DNA from: Oxalobacteraceae bacterium
GTDB lineage: Bacteria > Pseudomonadota > Gammaproteobacteria > Burkholderiales > Burkholderiaceae_D
Reading direction: 5' to 3'
Length of the DNA: 47,244 bases
Assembly: GCA_030698225.1 (NCBI GenBank)
Contig: JAUYNR010000052.1
Coordinates: forward strand, 1-47,244
Below, in pieces: positions 46,591-47,244 of this stretch. Below the pieces are notes generated by a model. The model searched no databases. It saw only the letters and a program-made list of their open reading frames with translations, and was not told the origin of the DNA. The position numbers and the translations under genes were made by a program. Position 1 is the first letter of the stretch, and each line of letters begins with the position of its first letter.

Positions 46591-46807
46591 ATTAACAGTC
46601 GATAAGTGTGGGCACTTGATGAAGGCGCCGCGCAAGAAGCGAAAGCGGACTGCGCGAACTTAAAATATCAAATGCTCGCACAGAAGAAAAATAGGATCTT
46701 TTTAGAGGCAACTTTAAGAAGAGCCTGTCAGTATTTTGAGTGAGCGACCGGTCCGGCTGGGGTAAAACTTAAGCGGACCATGTCAGCAATGACATAAAAC
46801 AGAGATT

Positions 46808-47244
<437 letters not shown>

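Overview
The window looks like a chromosomal segment of a betaproteobacterium in the order Burkholderiales, most likely family Oxalobacteraceae (Herminiimonas/Collimonas/Janthinobacterium-like). The evidence is the 16S rRNA 5' part at the right edge, the order mnmG-rsmG-parA-parB followed by a nine-gene F1Fo ATP synthase operon, moderately high GC with AT-rich intergenic islands, and uniformly betaproteobacterial-looking proteins. I see no phage, insertion sequence, CRISPR array or tRNA.

Layout. 1-2430: tail of an unidentified gene, a coiled-coil protein, a class PPK2 polyphosphate kinase and a CoA-binding protein. 2480-9700: the ATP synthase operon atpI-B-E-F-H-A-G-D-C, all minus strand, with a textbook sigma70 promoter (9657-9685) and a palindromic terminator (2484-2507). 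10001-14412: parB, parA, rsmG and mnmG, minus strand. 14500-17466: two parS-like sites, a GMC-type FAD oxidoreductase, then about 1.2 kb without genes that carries a cluster of DnaA boxes and a duplicated DnaA-box/AT-rich module that looks like a replication origin. 17467-24763: MTA/SAH nucleosidase, bifunctional proline dehydrogenase PutA with a divergent Lrp-type regulator, a LysR regulator, and two small membrane proteins. 24876-26747: GTP-dependent PEP carboxykinase.

27104-37030 is a catabolic island best read as trans-4-hydroxy-L-proline use: a hydroxyacid dehydrogenase, hydroxyproline 2-epimerase, a three-gene FAD/2Fe-2S D-hydroxyproline dehydrogenase, an AraC regulator with a PAS-like domain, a DapA-family deaminase, an amino-acid-type solute-binding protein, proline iminopeptidase and a GntR regulator. 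A short relic of an aldehyde dehydrogenase gene, the enzyme expected for the last pathway step, sits behind the DapA-family gene. 37188-42107 is the glycine cleavage operon gcvT-gcvH-gcvP under a tandem glycine riboswitch. With putA, the region degrades Pro, Hyp and Gly, the three main residues of collagen, and PEP carboxykinase can lead the carbon into gluconeogenesis. 42134-46258 holds a YitT-like membrane protein, an unknown 263-residue protein, a LacI regulator, a 58-residue TTG-start protein and a FliL-like protein. An rRNA operon starts at the right edge with two promoters, boxA and the 16S 5' end.

The strongest undescribed-looking signals are (i) a family of about 75-90 bp AT-rich intergenic repeats, seven copies in both orientations, with a conserved hairpin core and a conserved 3' dyad; (ii) the origin-like DnaA-box region with a 140 bp tandem duplication; and (iii) a 24 bp perfect hairpin that encodes the ends of two convergent genes. 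All were found by reading; none has been compared with any database.
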